Shown piece after piece: positions 48,800-61,900 of a stretch of DNA of 64,000 nucleotides. Numbering within the stretch: the first letter of the stretch is position 1; the number at the start of each line of letters is the position of its first letter. Below the pieces are notes generated by a model, which searched no databases, was not told the origin of the DNA, and saw only the letters and a list, made by a program, of their open reading frames with translations. This DNA comes from Onchocerca volvulus (Eukaryota; Nematoda; Chromadorea; Rhabditida; Onchocercidae): contig HG738137.1 in NCBI GenBank assembly GCA_000499405.2, positions 22,733,548 to 22,797,547 of the forward strand, written 5' to 3'. The translations under genes and the position numbers were made by a program.

Positions 48800-49520
48800 G
48801 AAGAAGCCAAATGCTTCAATGAATGAAATGTAAATGCCAAATTTTCATTAAGAGAAGTTGCTGGCATAGATGTATCTGAAAAAAGAAATATAGCCCACTT
48901 ATAAGAACCATGGAAGCTAGTAAAAACCTTGGTGTGCACATTGGTAATTTTTCTTGCTTCAAAGACCTGAAGTGGCGATATATCTCATTTATTTGAAGAA
49001 CAGTTAAATGAAATAGAAGAGCTAAATAGTAAATATTCAAACGTGCTTATGGATAAAAAAACAACAGAATTATGACTACAGTTGATGTTGACGGAATTAT
49101 CAATGATATTAGAAGTAATTCTAAATACAGGGAGAAGAGTCACGAGAAAGTAAAACAATTTGTCATTGATAAAATTTATGATAAGCTGATAGCAATTCAA
49201 AAGTGCGGTAAGAATCATTAGTGGAGAACTTGTAACTTACACAGATCGGAAATTGCTGCATGGTATATATCGAAAAGGTAATAAATGGTCATCGGAAGCT
49301 ATAAGCTCTACAGAAAAGTCACCAGGACAATCATCAAAAGTTATTGCAAATATAGATTTTAATTTCATTTATCCTAACAATTTCAATTATAATAAGGAAA
49401 GTACGTTTCCCATAAAACTGCTACAAAGCATCGGAAAACAAGCAGAAGAATTTAGAATTAAAGAATTAGAAGTGATCTTTCGGATTTTGAAAGTGTTTCT
49501 CCTGGTAAAGTAAAAAACTA
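48800..49520 (+). pseudogene. Degenerate bacterial-like coding remnant, unidentified
   Basis: Plus-strand frames with many frameshifts but strongly coding-like pieces: LREVAGIDVSEKR at about 48846, EEQLNEIEELNSKYSN at about 48995, DVDGIINDIRSNSKYREKSH at about 49088, and an open 86-codon stretch at 49253-49513 with a FNFIYPNNFNYN motif. It lies between the murF and HIT remnants on the same insert. The K/E/I-rich composition fits Wolbachia coding DNA. I could not assign the family; the central segment is faintly like YicC-type proteins, but not enough to call. Confidence 0.4.
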
Positions 49521-49612
49521 ACTTTTATATTTAATAAGGAAAAAGAAGGGAAAAGCTGTTCTTAAAATATGAGCAATAAAGGTTATGACAAAGTAATAAT
49601 ATCCTTGCCCAA

Positions 49613-49790
49613 ATATTAAAGGATGAGTTACCTTGTGAGAAAGTGAACGAAGATGAGAGTGTATTGCATTTTATATTAAGTATCTTGATGCACCAGTTCA
49701 TATTTTAGTTGTAAAAAAAAATCAATGTATTTCATATGATGATTTCATCCTAAAAGCTTCTGCAGAAGAGATAGTATAGGCTTCTTGAAA
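49613..49790 (+). pseudogene. HIT-family (histidine triad) hydrolase fragment, Wolbachia-like, frameshifted
   Basis: Frame 1 gives ILKDELPCEKVNEDESVLHF. After a frameshift near 49672 the next frame gives DAPVHILVVKKNQCISYDDF then ILKASAEEIV, and a stop. This matches the bacterial HIT (HINT-like) order: I-KGE-P---VYED, H-I-PDAPVHILVIPK, and a following YDDF/ASAEE helix. The HxHxH active-site segment, which should follow, is not visible. Together with murF it marks a nuclear insertion of endosymbiont DNA. Confidence 0.7.
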
Positions 49791-49799
49791 ACTTAATGA

Positions 49800-51190
49800 G
49801 AAGTAACATACAAATACAATTTAGAAAAAACAGGATAAAAGTTAGTTACTAACTATGTGAAAATGGACAGCAGTTGTGCCACATTTTCATGTGCCTATTT
49901 TAAATTATTAATTTAAACAAGTTGAGTATTTCGAAATTGTTATTTTTTCTTTTTGATGCAGTTTGACATCAGTTTTTGAAATTTTGAGTATTTCTGTTCT
50001 GAAAAAAGGAAATTTTAATCTGAGACGGTATTTCTATTTAAAACATCTCTTGAAATGTTAATATTTCTATTTTGTAACATCTTTTGGACTGTTTGGAACA
50101 AATTTTTAGCTAGAAAGGACTTTGAAATTTGAAAAAACTGAAAGTTGAGTGCAATAAATATCCTGTACGACATGTGCATATTATTGCGTAAGGAATCATG
50201 CGATTTAAAGGGAATTTTTATTATTGTTTGTTTTTGAAGCTTTTCTAATTCTGATTAGCAGATGGATTTTTGCAGTTCTGATTAATTGACAATGAACTTT
50301 GGAGATTTTTGCAGTTCTGATTAACTGACAATGAACTTTTGCACTTTCCAAGATTTTGCTCAGAAAAAGTCTTGTTGACGATTTATTTTGCAATATTGTA
50401 CATACCTGGGATTTCATCACGTTATCACATCAGAATCCAATGTCTCCAGGATATTGAGCAGCTGATCGGATAACGATTCTTAATATAAGTCAGCACTCTG
50501 AAAGATCATATTTTCATTTAATGATTGTGATTATATCTGGGCAAACATTGGCGTGACTTTGATTGTTTCAATCTATCGGAATAGCTACTAGTTCTTTTAA
50601 TTTCTTTCATCTATCATGAAGTTTCATTTATTTTCAAATTTTTTAGACTGAGAATTCTCTAATACTTGATTAATTGTCTTCTTTGCTGTAGAAGTATTTT
50701 GAGCATGTAAAAACAATGTATTAATTATATTTTTTTAGACTGTAAACTATTATGGATATCAGATTCCGTGGGATAATGTCCAAAAAACAAAAAATATCAA
50801 TTTTTTTTTCTGGTAAATTTTCGGTTTTTTTTGGCAAAGTAAACCATAAGAAAACAAATATGTATATAAATATATAAATAAGTAAATACATCATCCGGCC
50901 ATAAGAATCTTGAAAATAGCTCTGTGTTATGGCATCGAAAATTCATTAATCGGTTAATTAATATTTATATTCATTTCGCATCTCATAATGCGCGAATGCC
51001 ATCATTACTGCAATTTCAAAAAGTTCACTTCATACAACATTCGAATATTTAATGTCAATATAAATGTATTATAAGAGAAAATTAATTGAAGCATCATTAC
51101 AAAAAATCAAAAATATATTGAAAATCGAAGAAGCACTAATACTCAGTTAATTTGCAATAACCATATTAACCAAGGTCGTCCTTCCTATGC
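49800..51190. other. Spacer after the bacterial-derived insert
   Basis: No gene was recognised. It contains the short tandem duplication listed separately; the rest is AT-rich. Confidence 0.35.
50265..50339 (+). repeat. Short tandem duplication, two 36-base units
   Basis: Two nearly identical copies (GATTTTTGCAGTTCTGATTA start) with period 39, at 50265-50300 and 50304-50339. They differ at one base. No function is evident. Confidence 0.85.
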
Positions 51191-51199
51191 CACGGATTA

Positions 51200-53680
51200 T
51201 TCCAACCAATCCGCCCCTATCTTATTCCATTAACACTGTATTTTTACTCACAATTTCCAAGCTTGTAAATACCTACCATATTGCACATAAGTTCTAAGAT
51301 GAATACTATCCAATGAGAGCGAGATATAAATGAATAACAAAAAATACCGTCTAGAAATCCAATACCAAATGAACATCAATACTCATTGAAGTAATCGAAG
51401 TTCTCATTCCTCACCTCTTTTCCTACCTTTCTCCAAAACTCTGCAATTTGTACATAATTAAATAATAATCCTCTTATATTGTTAATTCCTCTATCTTCTA
51501 CAATCAAATCTCGAACTTACATGGCTATCCTTTTATATACCGACCTTTTAACATCCACTGCCTTATCTTACCATATCTCTTGCTAAACAGCTGTGATTTT
51601 CAACATGGCACGCGAAACTTAACCGACCAAATGTATATGCAAACGCTGGATACAGAAGAAGGCTGAAGACAAAAATCTACAATCCTTGCAATGTGAATAT
51701 AACTCTGTAGCAAAAAAAACGACAACATCAATCTTTTATGCTATTTCAGTCTCTCATATCCTTCACAGCAAACGTCAATTTACACGTACGTCACAGCACT
51801 CTCCTACTACCGCCTTAACTTTTTTGTATTAATACCAAATACCGAATTTATATGCTGAGTATACGAGAATACTAAAAGGAAAAACGTCTTCGTCGAACGA
51901 TATCCAATCATTAATACATTAGATAAGGACATTGTAGCTAATTCATTGATGAATTTAAAAAATAAATAAACTGGAAAAAAAAAATGTCAAGAAAACTTTG
52001 AAAAAGACATCGTGTTCAGGAGGAATCAGAAAAGAAAGAGAAAAAAAGAATGTTTTTGAAGAAAAGAATATATTTTGAATAAATTTTAATATATTGTAAG
52101 CTTTACTATAAATAACTACACATATGCTCAAAACCAGTGATTTCCGAACAAAATGATAATAGATAGATGAAGGAAAAATGCTAAAAAGAATCCACCAAAT
52201 GAATACTTACACTTCACTATGTTAGTCGAAGTTCCCAAAGACAAACAGTCATTATTTTCAAAATGGCACGTAACTCATAAGTTTTCACTGAATATGTTGA
52301 CATTTGATGTAGAAGACTGAAAGAAACAGTCTTCGCTTTCCTGTTTTTCCTCCACAATTCATACAGTGCAAAGATTAAGTTTTAGCAAAAAAAATGGGAA
52401 CACCAACTTTTTAGACCGGTCGAGTGCCCTTCCCTTCCTCACTGAGCCCCAAATGTTCACGTATCTTATAGCCATTCTGTTATCTTCGCCTTAACTGCTG
52501 CATTTATACCGAATATCTATTTGCCATCATTTTCAAAATAACACACTTACAGCTGATGAATTTATTCTAACATTGAATACATCGGGAAATTAAGCGGAAA
52601 AAAAATCCTCACTCACTAAATAATATTCAAGCTCTTCACAAGGATTTAAAAATAATTCGAAATGAAGAAACATCGCTGTTGAAAAGATTAGAAAAAAAGA
52701 CGTTGACGTAAAAATATAAAAAAAGATATCGTATTGGAGAGGTATCAACAGAGAAAAAGAGAAGGGATGAATATATTTTAATATCGAAGTTTATGTAAAA
52801 CTAAATGTTCAAACTTTTCATAAAGACAAAAAAACGAGAAATGCGCACATCGAAAGTCTGAGGAAATAGCAATAAACGGTAATGTCATTACTCTCCTTCT
52901 CTTTTGCCACAAATAGTAGATGATTAAAGAGCAAAGAAATTACTATTGTTCTTTTATTAAGATTCTCTCATTCTCTCTATATTAATTTGAAATAACCAAC
53001 CACACCAGAACAGACTTCTTTTTGAATACTCTCACTATTGTCTTCTGCCGCACTCCATTAATACCAAAATCCTTCAAGCTACTTTCAAACTTCCAATATC
53101 TCCCCCTGCATTTGAGTGACTAATCCGAAATGATGGACGACTGACCACTCAACAAAAATGACACAGACAGAAATCCAATAAATGAATATTAACACCCACT
53201 ACAGTAATCCAATCCTTACCCCACATCTTCCCCAAACTTTGTAGTGCAAATTAGATAGCAGCAAAATGATAAATTTTACACTGCTTGAATTTCCCTCCCC
53301 TCCACACCAAATCTCAAACTTGCACGTACTCCAAAACTCTGCTCTGCCTCAGGGTACAAGATAGATGGCTGTTTTTTTATGCATCAATATGAATATTTAG
53401 ATGCCGTCATTTTGAAGATGGCACGTGGCGCACAGTAGAGGATAATATGCTAACAAATACTAATATGCAGAAAGACCAAAAGTAAAATTGTCGTAACAGT
53501 ATCCAATAAATAATACATCAAATAAATGGAAAAAAAAGTGAAAATATTAAAAAAATGTCATGTTCGAATTCGAGGGGAATCAGAAAGAAAAAAAGAGAAT
53601 GAATATATTATTAATATCAAAGACTATTTCACATTTCATTATAAAAAACTGCACATGGAGCTCAAAATATGCTAAATGAA
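51200..53680. repeat. Degenerate long-period tandem array, about three units
   Basis: Landmarks recur in the same order and orientation. An AATCCAAT/AATCCACC-AATGAAT motif occurs near 51355, 52190 and 53172, and a GAGGAATCAGAAA-like motif near 52020, 52740 and 53575. The latter is each time followed by GAGAAAAAGA-rich sequence, AATATATT and a CTCAAA-type tail. Spacing is irregular, roughly 0.7-1.0 kb, so the units have diverged and gained indels. The C-rich strand composition (TTCCCTCCCC, CCCCACATC) differs from the flanks. No coding frame persists between units. Confidence 0.55.
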
Positions 53681-54198
53681 CAAAAAAAATATAAAGATAA
53701 CAATATTTTCAGCGATATTGTTATAAATAATGTTATAACCATGCTCTGCATGGCCAATGTTCGTTTGTTCAAAATCGTGAATTTCCGAAAGTTCTTAAAT
53801 ACATATCTCATCTATATTAATTCAAAGTCTTGGATGTCGGAAAATTCTTATTTATTGCTTTGAACTTTTGACACAATGTTGCATTCGAATACGATCATGT
53901 TTTTACATATATTTTTCATATAAACTCGTTGCTGTAGCTAAGTCTGGTTAAGTGAAAAAAAGAGAAGAGAAAGCACATGTTTTTAGTGTTGGGGAAAAAC
54001 TAATACTTTGTAATTTGATTTGTAGTTCGGTTGGATTAGAGACTAATTCTTGCTACTGTGATTAGGAAAGTTCATGATTCTTCGTAACAATTATCAGAGA
54101 ATATCCAGGCAAACTGATCACTAGATTATTCTTTCCACTGTCGCTAATAGAGAAGGATACTATTCAAGCGAACTGTCGAATTGTTGAATCTATATTGA
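53681..54198. other. Spacer, no gene seen
   Basis: AT-rich sequence between the tandem array and the Helitron remnants. The 64-codon ORF at its left end has no support. Confidence 0.35.
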
Positions 54199-55363
54199 CT
54201 ATTTGGCAACGAACCATGGAATCGGGTTTATGATAAATTTGTCTTTCACTTTGAAAGTTGACATGAATTGTATTGTTACGATTTTTGCACCAAACGACGT
54301 CATTTGGAAGCAGGTTGTATTTCCTGATGATAGATAGGAATACTTTGAATCGGCAGTATATCCGGCAAGAGGCGGTTCACTAAGTTGATGGAATTTAATT
54401 TTTCCAGCGGCGCCACACGTCCCTTTCGTTTCTTCATTAAATTTCAAAGCCTTACAATAAAGACACGATTCAGTCATAGTGCAGATGAGAACATAATGTC
54501 GTGAAAATATTTTTTGCGAATGTGACAATTCCTTTTAGAAAAAAGTATTTATTAAATAGGGAGCAATTACGAAACAACAATTATTCGAATGTATCCAAAT
54601 AGTTAATCACTGTGTTCCTTTCCTTGGTTACTCGTAAAACAGAAGATTTCTGGTCCCTTTTGCTGGCTGTTTTGTTGATTGGAATCGAATTGCTGGAGTC
54701 GTTGTATAATAATGCTGGTAGAAAACCCTTTTAGAGGACTGTTGTAGTAACGCAGGTGCTCGTTGGCTGAGCGTGGAATAAGAATATCCTTCTACTCCAA
54801 ATCCAATCCTTATATATTCTTTCGTAATCCCTCCTTCTTTCCTGATCTCCAATTTGGCACCTCATAATCTCGCTTTGTTTAACTGTTAGTCGGAGTGCTT
54901 GGCGGCAAACATTTTTACCCTAATATTATCGGCCTGTTGGTATATTTGAGATTAGAGCTTCATGACCTTTAACACCCTTTGTTTATATCAATTTTCGGAT
55001 TTTTCCGACACATACGGGCTCAAACTATAATCATCAGCTAAAGTTGTACCGGAATGCAAGCCATTGTAATCGCATGATTATTGAATACGGAGTAGTTTTT
55101 GACGCTGATCTTCTGTTTCTTGTTGATGTCGTTCAGCCACACGTTTGTCGTGTTCATTCTGTTCAGAACAAAGCAGATATGAAGCTGCAGAGCACGATCA
55201 ACCATACATCCTCAAGTTTGGCTGCATGTCGCTCTGCTCCCATTTGAGCCATTTTTTGTCTTGCTCGCTTGTTCGCTGTTGCCCTTTCTTCCTCAGTTTG
55301 ATTTGGTAATTAATATCGAAACACTTCCGTTCTGCGTGAGTACGACGACCTTCTGCTAGGCAT
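54199..55363 (-). mobile_element. Degenerate Helitron Rep/helicase, N-terminal part
   Basis: Rolling-circle (Helitron) transposon remnant. From 55363 the minus strand reads MPSRRSSYSRRTEVFR, a stop, then ERATANKRARQKMAQMGAER, the basic charged N-terminus typical of Helitron proteins. A second frame adds DKRVAERHQQETEDQRQK. At 54199-54528 follows the cysteine-containing region: CLYCKALKFNEETKG, KIKFHQLSEPP, and a NTTCFQMTSFGA motif (family: C--C-ALKF-GE-, KV-LP-L--PP, CFQMTSFGA). Stops and frameshifts make it inactive, and a stretch near 54628-54852 looks unrelated. Identification rests on remembered family motifs. Confidence 0.75.
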
Positions 55364-55499
55364 TATTTGGATGAATTAAAGCATATCGATTGCACCCATA
55401 ATTGTTCTCGAAATTATTTGAGATTATTTTTCGAATTAATTGCAGCACATGTGGTGGCATCCCTAGCAGATTGAATGAATTCAAAATTCTGTGGATAAT

Positions 55500-55700
55500 T
55501 AACTGCTTTATCTACTTCCACGACAGAGTCGACGCACTTGTGTATGATTGCCTGCACTGCAAAGCCCATGTATCATATTTTTCGCAACTTCATGCAAATC
55601 CTTATCGATGTCAGCGTCAGGTATTTCAGCGCGTATTATATAATCGACTTCGTTTATAAGTCATTTTGTCATAAAGTCAGACTGAAAACGTTGTGTCAAA
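55500..55700 (-). mobile_element. Degenerate Helitron fragment, helicase-proximal part
   Basis: The minus-strand frame contains DYIIRAEIPDADIDKDLHEV and KNMIHGLCSAGNH, matching the Helitron segment that reads AE-PDP--DP-LY--V-KNMIHGPCG. In an intact element this part lies C-terminal to the pieces at 54.2-55.4 kb, yet here it lies 5' of them on the same strand. It is therefore a separate or rearranged fragment. Confidence 0.7.
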
Positions 55701-56029
55701 ATGAATAACGAGCATTTACGATAAAGAGGCAATCCAAGGCATGATCTAATATTAGAAATCGGGAAGGTAATCCATAAATTGCTTGAATGAAACAGTTCAT
55801 TACTACATTAACATCACGTCGACATTCCTTGCAAAACAAAAAATCTTAAATTACTTCCTTATCTATTCAAAAACACGCGCCTATTTGAATGCAATGTCGT
55901 ATGAAAATTTCAAATCAGTCGGTGAAGAACTTGAAACTTTGTGGAAAGTAGTCGTGGTCAATGCATAAAATGGGGGTGGTAAATAAATTCTGCCCGCCCA
56001 TGAAAGCGCGGTGCAGGGCGGAATCAAAA

Positions 56030-58916
56030 AATTCAGCCCGATCATTTACTTTTAACTGTTAGAAGCATCATCGAAAATCACATAGATAAAAGTAAGTATG
56101 ACTATATAAGAAAGAACGCCTTTTCGAATACAAGATTGTGTCAAATTTTGAAAGTAATCGTTGGAGAACTGCAAAGTTATTGTGGGGTGCTACAGGGAAC
56201 ATCTACATTTTTGTTTATAAGTAAACCGATCACTGGGTTATTTTTTCCTTCGCAAAATATATCTGCAAAGATGGATAATTATTGTTGTTTAACAATAATC
56301 AGAAATGATTTCTAATAAATGCTCCAATCACTATATTGTAATTATTGGACAATCTATAGAAAATGATGAAGAATAAATGAGTTTACTAGATATATCGTTA
56401 GAGAGAACAAGAAAATGCTTAATATTAGATAAATTCAAGTAGTATGCATTATGATTAGGTTGCAAAATTTTTCTATTTGATGAAATAGCGATCGAAATAT
56501 GAGTTGTACTTTCGATAACTTCAATGTTTGTCAGTAGGATTTTCGATATATCATAAAGATTGAAATGATTTTACAGAAGAATTTAAAAATGAATATAAAA
56601 AGTGTTAGAATACATTAGTGCAGAAATAATGTTAAGAAATGATAGGTAAATGAGATGAAGTATTTTGATTAAGACATATCTCTGATAAGAATGATTAGGA
56701 TTGAGACGAGTTTGATTGTTCTCGATGATTCTCACATAAATTAGAATATTTGATGTATAAATTTAAATAATTTAATAAAAAGCTATAAAAAAATACGCTG
56801 AAACAAATGATAATGATATGTCTTTTGAATCTGAACAAAAAGTTTATAGAAAATTGAAGCATTTTAAACAAAGGTTGGAATAAAATTTTTATTGATCAAT
56901 AATAGAATGTTAAAGGCTGCAGTGTCTAAAAAAAAATTATAATTTTTATAATATGATTCTGACAATTTATTCAAGCACTAATTTTAAATTCAAAAGTCTG
57001 AATTTATTAAAATTAATGAAACATTTGCACTTCAAGTTAATAAAGATTCTTTGCTTTGATTGATGGATTCAATTTTCGGAAAACAATCACATCTCATTTC
57101 CTCACAGTCTTTGCCTAACTGTATAAAAAAAAAAAAAATGAATACATTTTTTAATTTCTTCAGATTCATTTTCATCAGGAATGTGTCACTTCTTCTGTTA
57201 AAACTGTTCATCTTTTATGAAGTTTAGATGTATTAACGATGATAATAAGTAATGATGACATATGATTTCAGTTATCATTAAGTTATACGTAATAATAATT
57301 ATGAGTATGAGTTTGTAAAATCGAACAAGTATATTAATTTAACTTTTAGAAACTTCATTTAATAATAATGAAAAAATTATTGCGTAAATACTTTACAGCG
57401 GAATATGGAACTCAAAAGGTTCCCATTGAACCAAGGTTTTCAATCCATCCGACGGAAAAGTTTTGAGTCCCAAGTTCCGCTGTGAAATATTCATGCAATA
57501 ACTATCCACTGTCAACATTCCATTTAATTTTAAATAATAGTATGCAGAAATGCACTTGATCAATCAGTCCATCTGTTTCTTATTTTCTATTATCATTATC
57601 AAATAAAACTGTAAATGAAGCATTCGGAAAAAAATTGGTTTTGAATATTTGCATTATTATTATTTAATTCTAGCTTTTTTCGATTGATGAATGCCTATTA
57701 AAGATTCTACAAATAATTAAAACAGTCATCAGATTAGATCACTTAATCTCATCAAGTATATCTTAATGAGAAATGCATCTCAATCAAATATTCTAAATAT
57801 GTGGTTATAGAACTTTCTTGATGTATGGATTCCTTCAAATATAAAATAAAAATTGAAGCTAAATTGAATTATATTGATATTATTTATAACTGTGAAAATG
57901 AAAAGATACACATTAACTATCCGCATGCTTTCTCTTATTTTTTAGCGATAATGATAATTAATCATTGCTGTATGTTTTATGGACAGTATCGTTTCAAAAT
58001 GATTATTTTGACACTATTTAATTTTATGAAATGCTTCTGGAATAAAAATTCTTCATGAATGCATTAATAATAGACACATATATGTATCAATAGCAGTATC
58101 ACATGTAAATATCATCATTTGAATTCATTTAAGCAGAATAATTATTATGTCTAAATTAACATGAAAATATATCCATCGGCAGACTATCGATTTTTCTTTT
58201 ATCTTTTCAAAAAATTACAGACAAATGATTGTTACCGAAACTACATTGATGGCCTATTGAATGGACACATTCAACAATCAAATCAATCATTCTATGCTAC
58301 TTTCAGACATTTTCGATTGAAGTAATATTGAAGAATCAATTCATGATTCAAAAAAGATCTGCAAAAAATTTTATAAAAATTTTAACATTTGTATTAATTA
58401 ATTTCAGCATGAAATCAAGGATCAAAAACAGCAACAGAGATCTGACATGATAAAAACAACATTCGTTAGTCCTCTCTTCGACTATTTCAATTATTTAATT
58501 TTTTGTCCAATAAATGCCTGAACATTCAATATCGGCAATTATTAAATGAAATTGAGGGAATTTTTTCAATAATTTATGTGATGTATATGATTTGAGATAG
58601 ACCTCTGCATTTAATGTAACAATTGAAATCCGAAATAGATTGATAACTACTAGACTATTATTCATAATAGATCGATAACTGCATTGTGATCTGAACTGAT
58701 TTCATATCATTAAGATAAATCCCGTGAATTCCCTATACATTCAATTAGTGTCATTCCTATGTGAAAATAGCACAACCAAGTTAAGTGTCATTGAAAACAT
58801 TCGAAATATTATTAAACTCTTATTTATTTTAACAGAAAAAAACATATTCGGTATCAGAATCAGCATAATCTAAATTTTCGACATGTTTCTTTTTTCAGTT
58901 TAAAATTTATCGATAT
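56030..58916. other. Intergenic, no gene seen
   Basis: AT-rich. The only structure noticed is the imperfect inverted repeat at 57377-57502. The 77-codon plus ORF at 57825-58058 has no support. Confidence 0.4.
57377..57502. repeat. Imperfect inverted repeat (hairpin), about 49-base arms
   Basis: The arm starting ATTATTGCGTAAATACTT pairs with the arm ending ATTCATGCAATAAC. The best-paired core is ACAGCGGAA opposite TTCCGCTGT and ACTCAAAA opposite TTTTGAGT. The loop is about 28 bases. It could be a small MITE or a transcribed hairpin; no target-site duplication was recognised. Confidence 0.65.
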
Positions 58917-61900
58917 TTATAAACTGTTATGTTTTCGGCATTTTTCAGTAAATGATCCAGCAACTGGATAAACTGTTCCAACAAAAATTTTGCCCTGTTG
59001 CATTAATTTATAACTGGTGATGCTGAATGGACATTCTTCTATTTGAAACTGAAAATGATTGCAAAACTTGAATTTAATTCATCAATGAAAGCTCAAGTAA
59101 TGCCGCAACTCAATGGCTAAGTTTTCATCAAATTATTTGGTAGTGGCAATTATTTAAGACAATTAAAGTCATTTTTAGAACTTTTTAAATTACTAAACTT
59201 ACTTTGCAAATATCACGAGACTGCCGTGTAAGAAAACATATAGTATAAAGCGCCAGATCAAATTCCGGGCTTGTACCTATGAAAAATGAACCAGATCGCT
59301 TAATGTAATTGCGCCAACTAAATTTCACTGCAGCCATGATGTTCTGAAAAAAATTTTTACCATTTCTTGAACATTCAATTAAATCCAATTCATTTTCTTT
59401 AAAGTAATCACATTGTTTAAATTAAAATTATTTTTTGATAAATTCTAATGTTTCATCTTATGCAAATGAATGATAAATTTCTTATTTAATTTTATAAGCA
59501 AAATTTTGAAGCTAATTTCAACAAATGAAAACATGGATAAACTAGTCTAACTTGATAAGATAGATCTAATAGTCCACACATCTAATAGTCCAACAAAAGC
59601 ATCTAATTCTCACTCTACTAGAAATTTCACGTATTAGAGCCTTTTGTCGTAATCATTCAAATGAATGGTATAACTAACAAATCGTTTAATAGTATAACCA
59701 TGATAATTAAATTGTTGTGACGCATTTCGTTCTAGCAAATAAAATCGCAGCCACGAATGCATTCCACTCACTTCGCCATTTTTATACTGAATTTTAACAA
59801 TCATTCAAAATTTTTTTCAAAATAAAAAACTGAATAGGCAAAAAGTTTGATTTTATCTCAGTGTTTGGTTCAACTCATAACGCCAGTTCTGCTTACTAAA
59901 AACGGCCCACTTGGAGTACATATTCAATGTCTACACTTCAATCAAACAACCAAGATGTCATACTCATTGAAAGTTTGCAAATAGACTGAAGACGTTTCGT
60001 CCCACAACCCCTCTAATCATTCTCTTTACCAAATATAACAGCTTTATTACGTAGTCCAGTTATTTTGAGAGAAATTTTAGAGGGAATCAGCTGCTTTTAC
60101 ATTTTACGATTAGCCCAATTCAGATTAAATGGAATAATTGACGAATAATAATGCAATTTTCTTATTAGAATTAGATATATGATTATGCTTAGCATGAAAT
60201 TGCATTATTACTGCAAAATGCATCGCAATAAATGACAAATAGATTGTGGTGATCAGAAATTTTCAAATTTTGTAAATGCAAAAAATTATTATTTAATAAA
60301 AAACGTCTAATTACGAATAAATATACTTCTCCCATAAAAACATGCTCGAATCCGGATGAGTCAATGAGACCTTGTTTTCGGGAATATTCTACGAACCACA
60401 ACTGTTTAATCCAAGCACGGAATGTTTGAAAGCTTTTTGCATATGGATGACCTCAAAATAGATTTTTGCAATTGTCATTCATTAGTTTTCATATTAAACT
60501 ATTTATCCGGGATTTCGGAAAGTATTTGCCAATATAAATTAACAAGATCAAATTTTAAAGCTTCGAATTTTATGAATTAATTTTACTTCATGACGAATAA
60601 AAATGAAATAGATGATATCTTAAAATTTAAAAGTGCTTTTAAGTAAATTATACCCTTTTTTAGCAGAAATTGATAGAGACTCTTCCATATCGTGGTATTG
60701 AGAACTGCGTCAAGATAATCATCAATAGCTTTCTTTTTCTGCAAACATCATTTTAAAAGAAATCAACATGTAGAATTTTGTAATTTTTGTACTAATTTTT
60801 CATAATTATAGAGCCTTCAAACTTTGTGATAAATATTATTCAAATTGTATACTTCTATTATTTTTCAAAATTTTGTAAAAATCTACTTTTTCCATTCTTT
60901 TCTCTACCACTTTTTTCAATATTTCGTTGTGATTAAAAAAAAAAAATTTCTGCATGTATCCGAAATTGAAATAAATGAAATTAATACTTTCGGATTATTT
61001 TTCTCTGGAATGCCAACTTGTGGCTCATATTCATTGCTCAGAGCAATCCATTTTTTGTATGTATCCTTTTTCAGTGAAATGGGATCTACCCATTTGAATA
61101 ATCTAAAAATGATCATGATCGAAAATTTCAATAGTAAATTTGCAAAACTTATTGAAATGATAGATTTCGAATAACATTGTTTTGTCTTCATTGAGCAATT
61201 ACGTCATGAATCCTTTTGTGAGTGCCAAAAACTTACGATTAATTACCAAAATGCTTTCAATCAAGATCGAAATTTAAGAGAAAAGATATAAACTATTATC
61301 ACGAATTATGATCCTGTGGAAAATTTTATCGCTAATCATAAACAACAAATGTAATTGAAAAATTAAAAATAAAGAATCATAAGTAAGGCGTGATAAGATA
61401 ATAAAAATAATCAGTACAAAATATATATACTAATAAAGAGATATGGTTAATACCATTGATTTTTATAATTAATGATGAGTGTAATTAAAGATTGATATTC
61501 AGAGTGACTAAATTCCAGGAATTTTTTTCTGCATTTGCACTTTTTGGCTTTATTTCTGTTCTTTTAAAATTCCCATCAAAACATGATATTGATGATACCT
61601 TTTTTTGGCCTTATCATTGGTATCATAAGTTACCGTATGTTCTTGATAATCCAGAATTATTTGTCCATCATCAACTTTATTGATATCTTGCTGTCGAAAT
61701 TGATTCACCAAATTTACGATTTCGCTATCCAGCACCGAAAACTCTAAATTTCATGAGTAAAATAAATATACATTAATCTTTAAATAAATGAAAAATAAAT
61801 GGAAAAACTGATTAATTGTTCATATTCGTTACCTGGACTTTTTTCCATTCCATTAAGAATATCAGATAAAATTGCAATTAAATATAGAAGTGACAGATAC

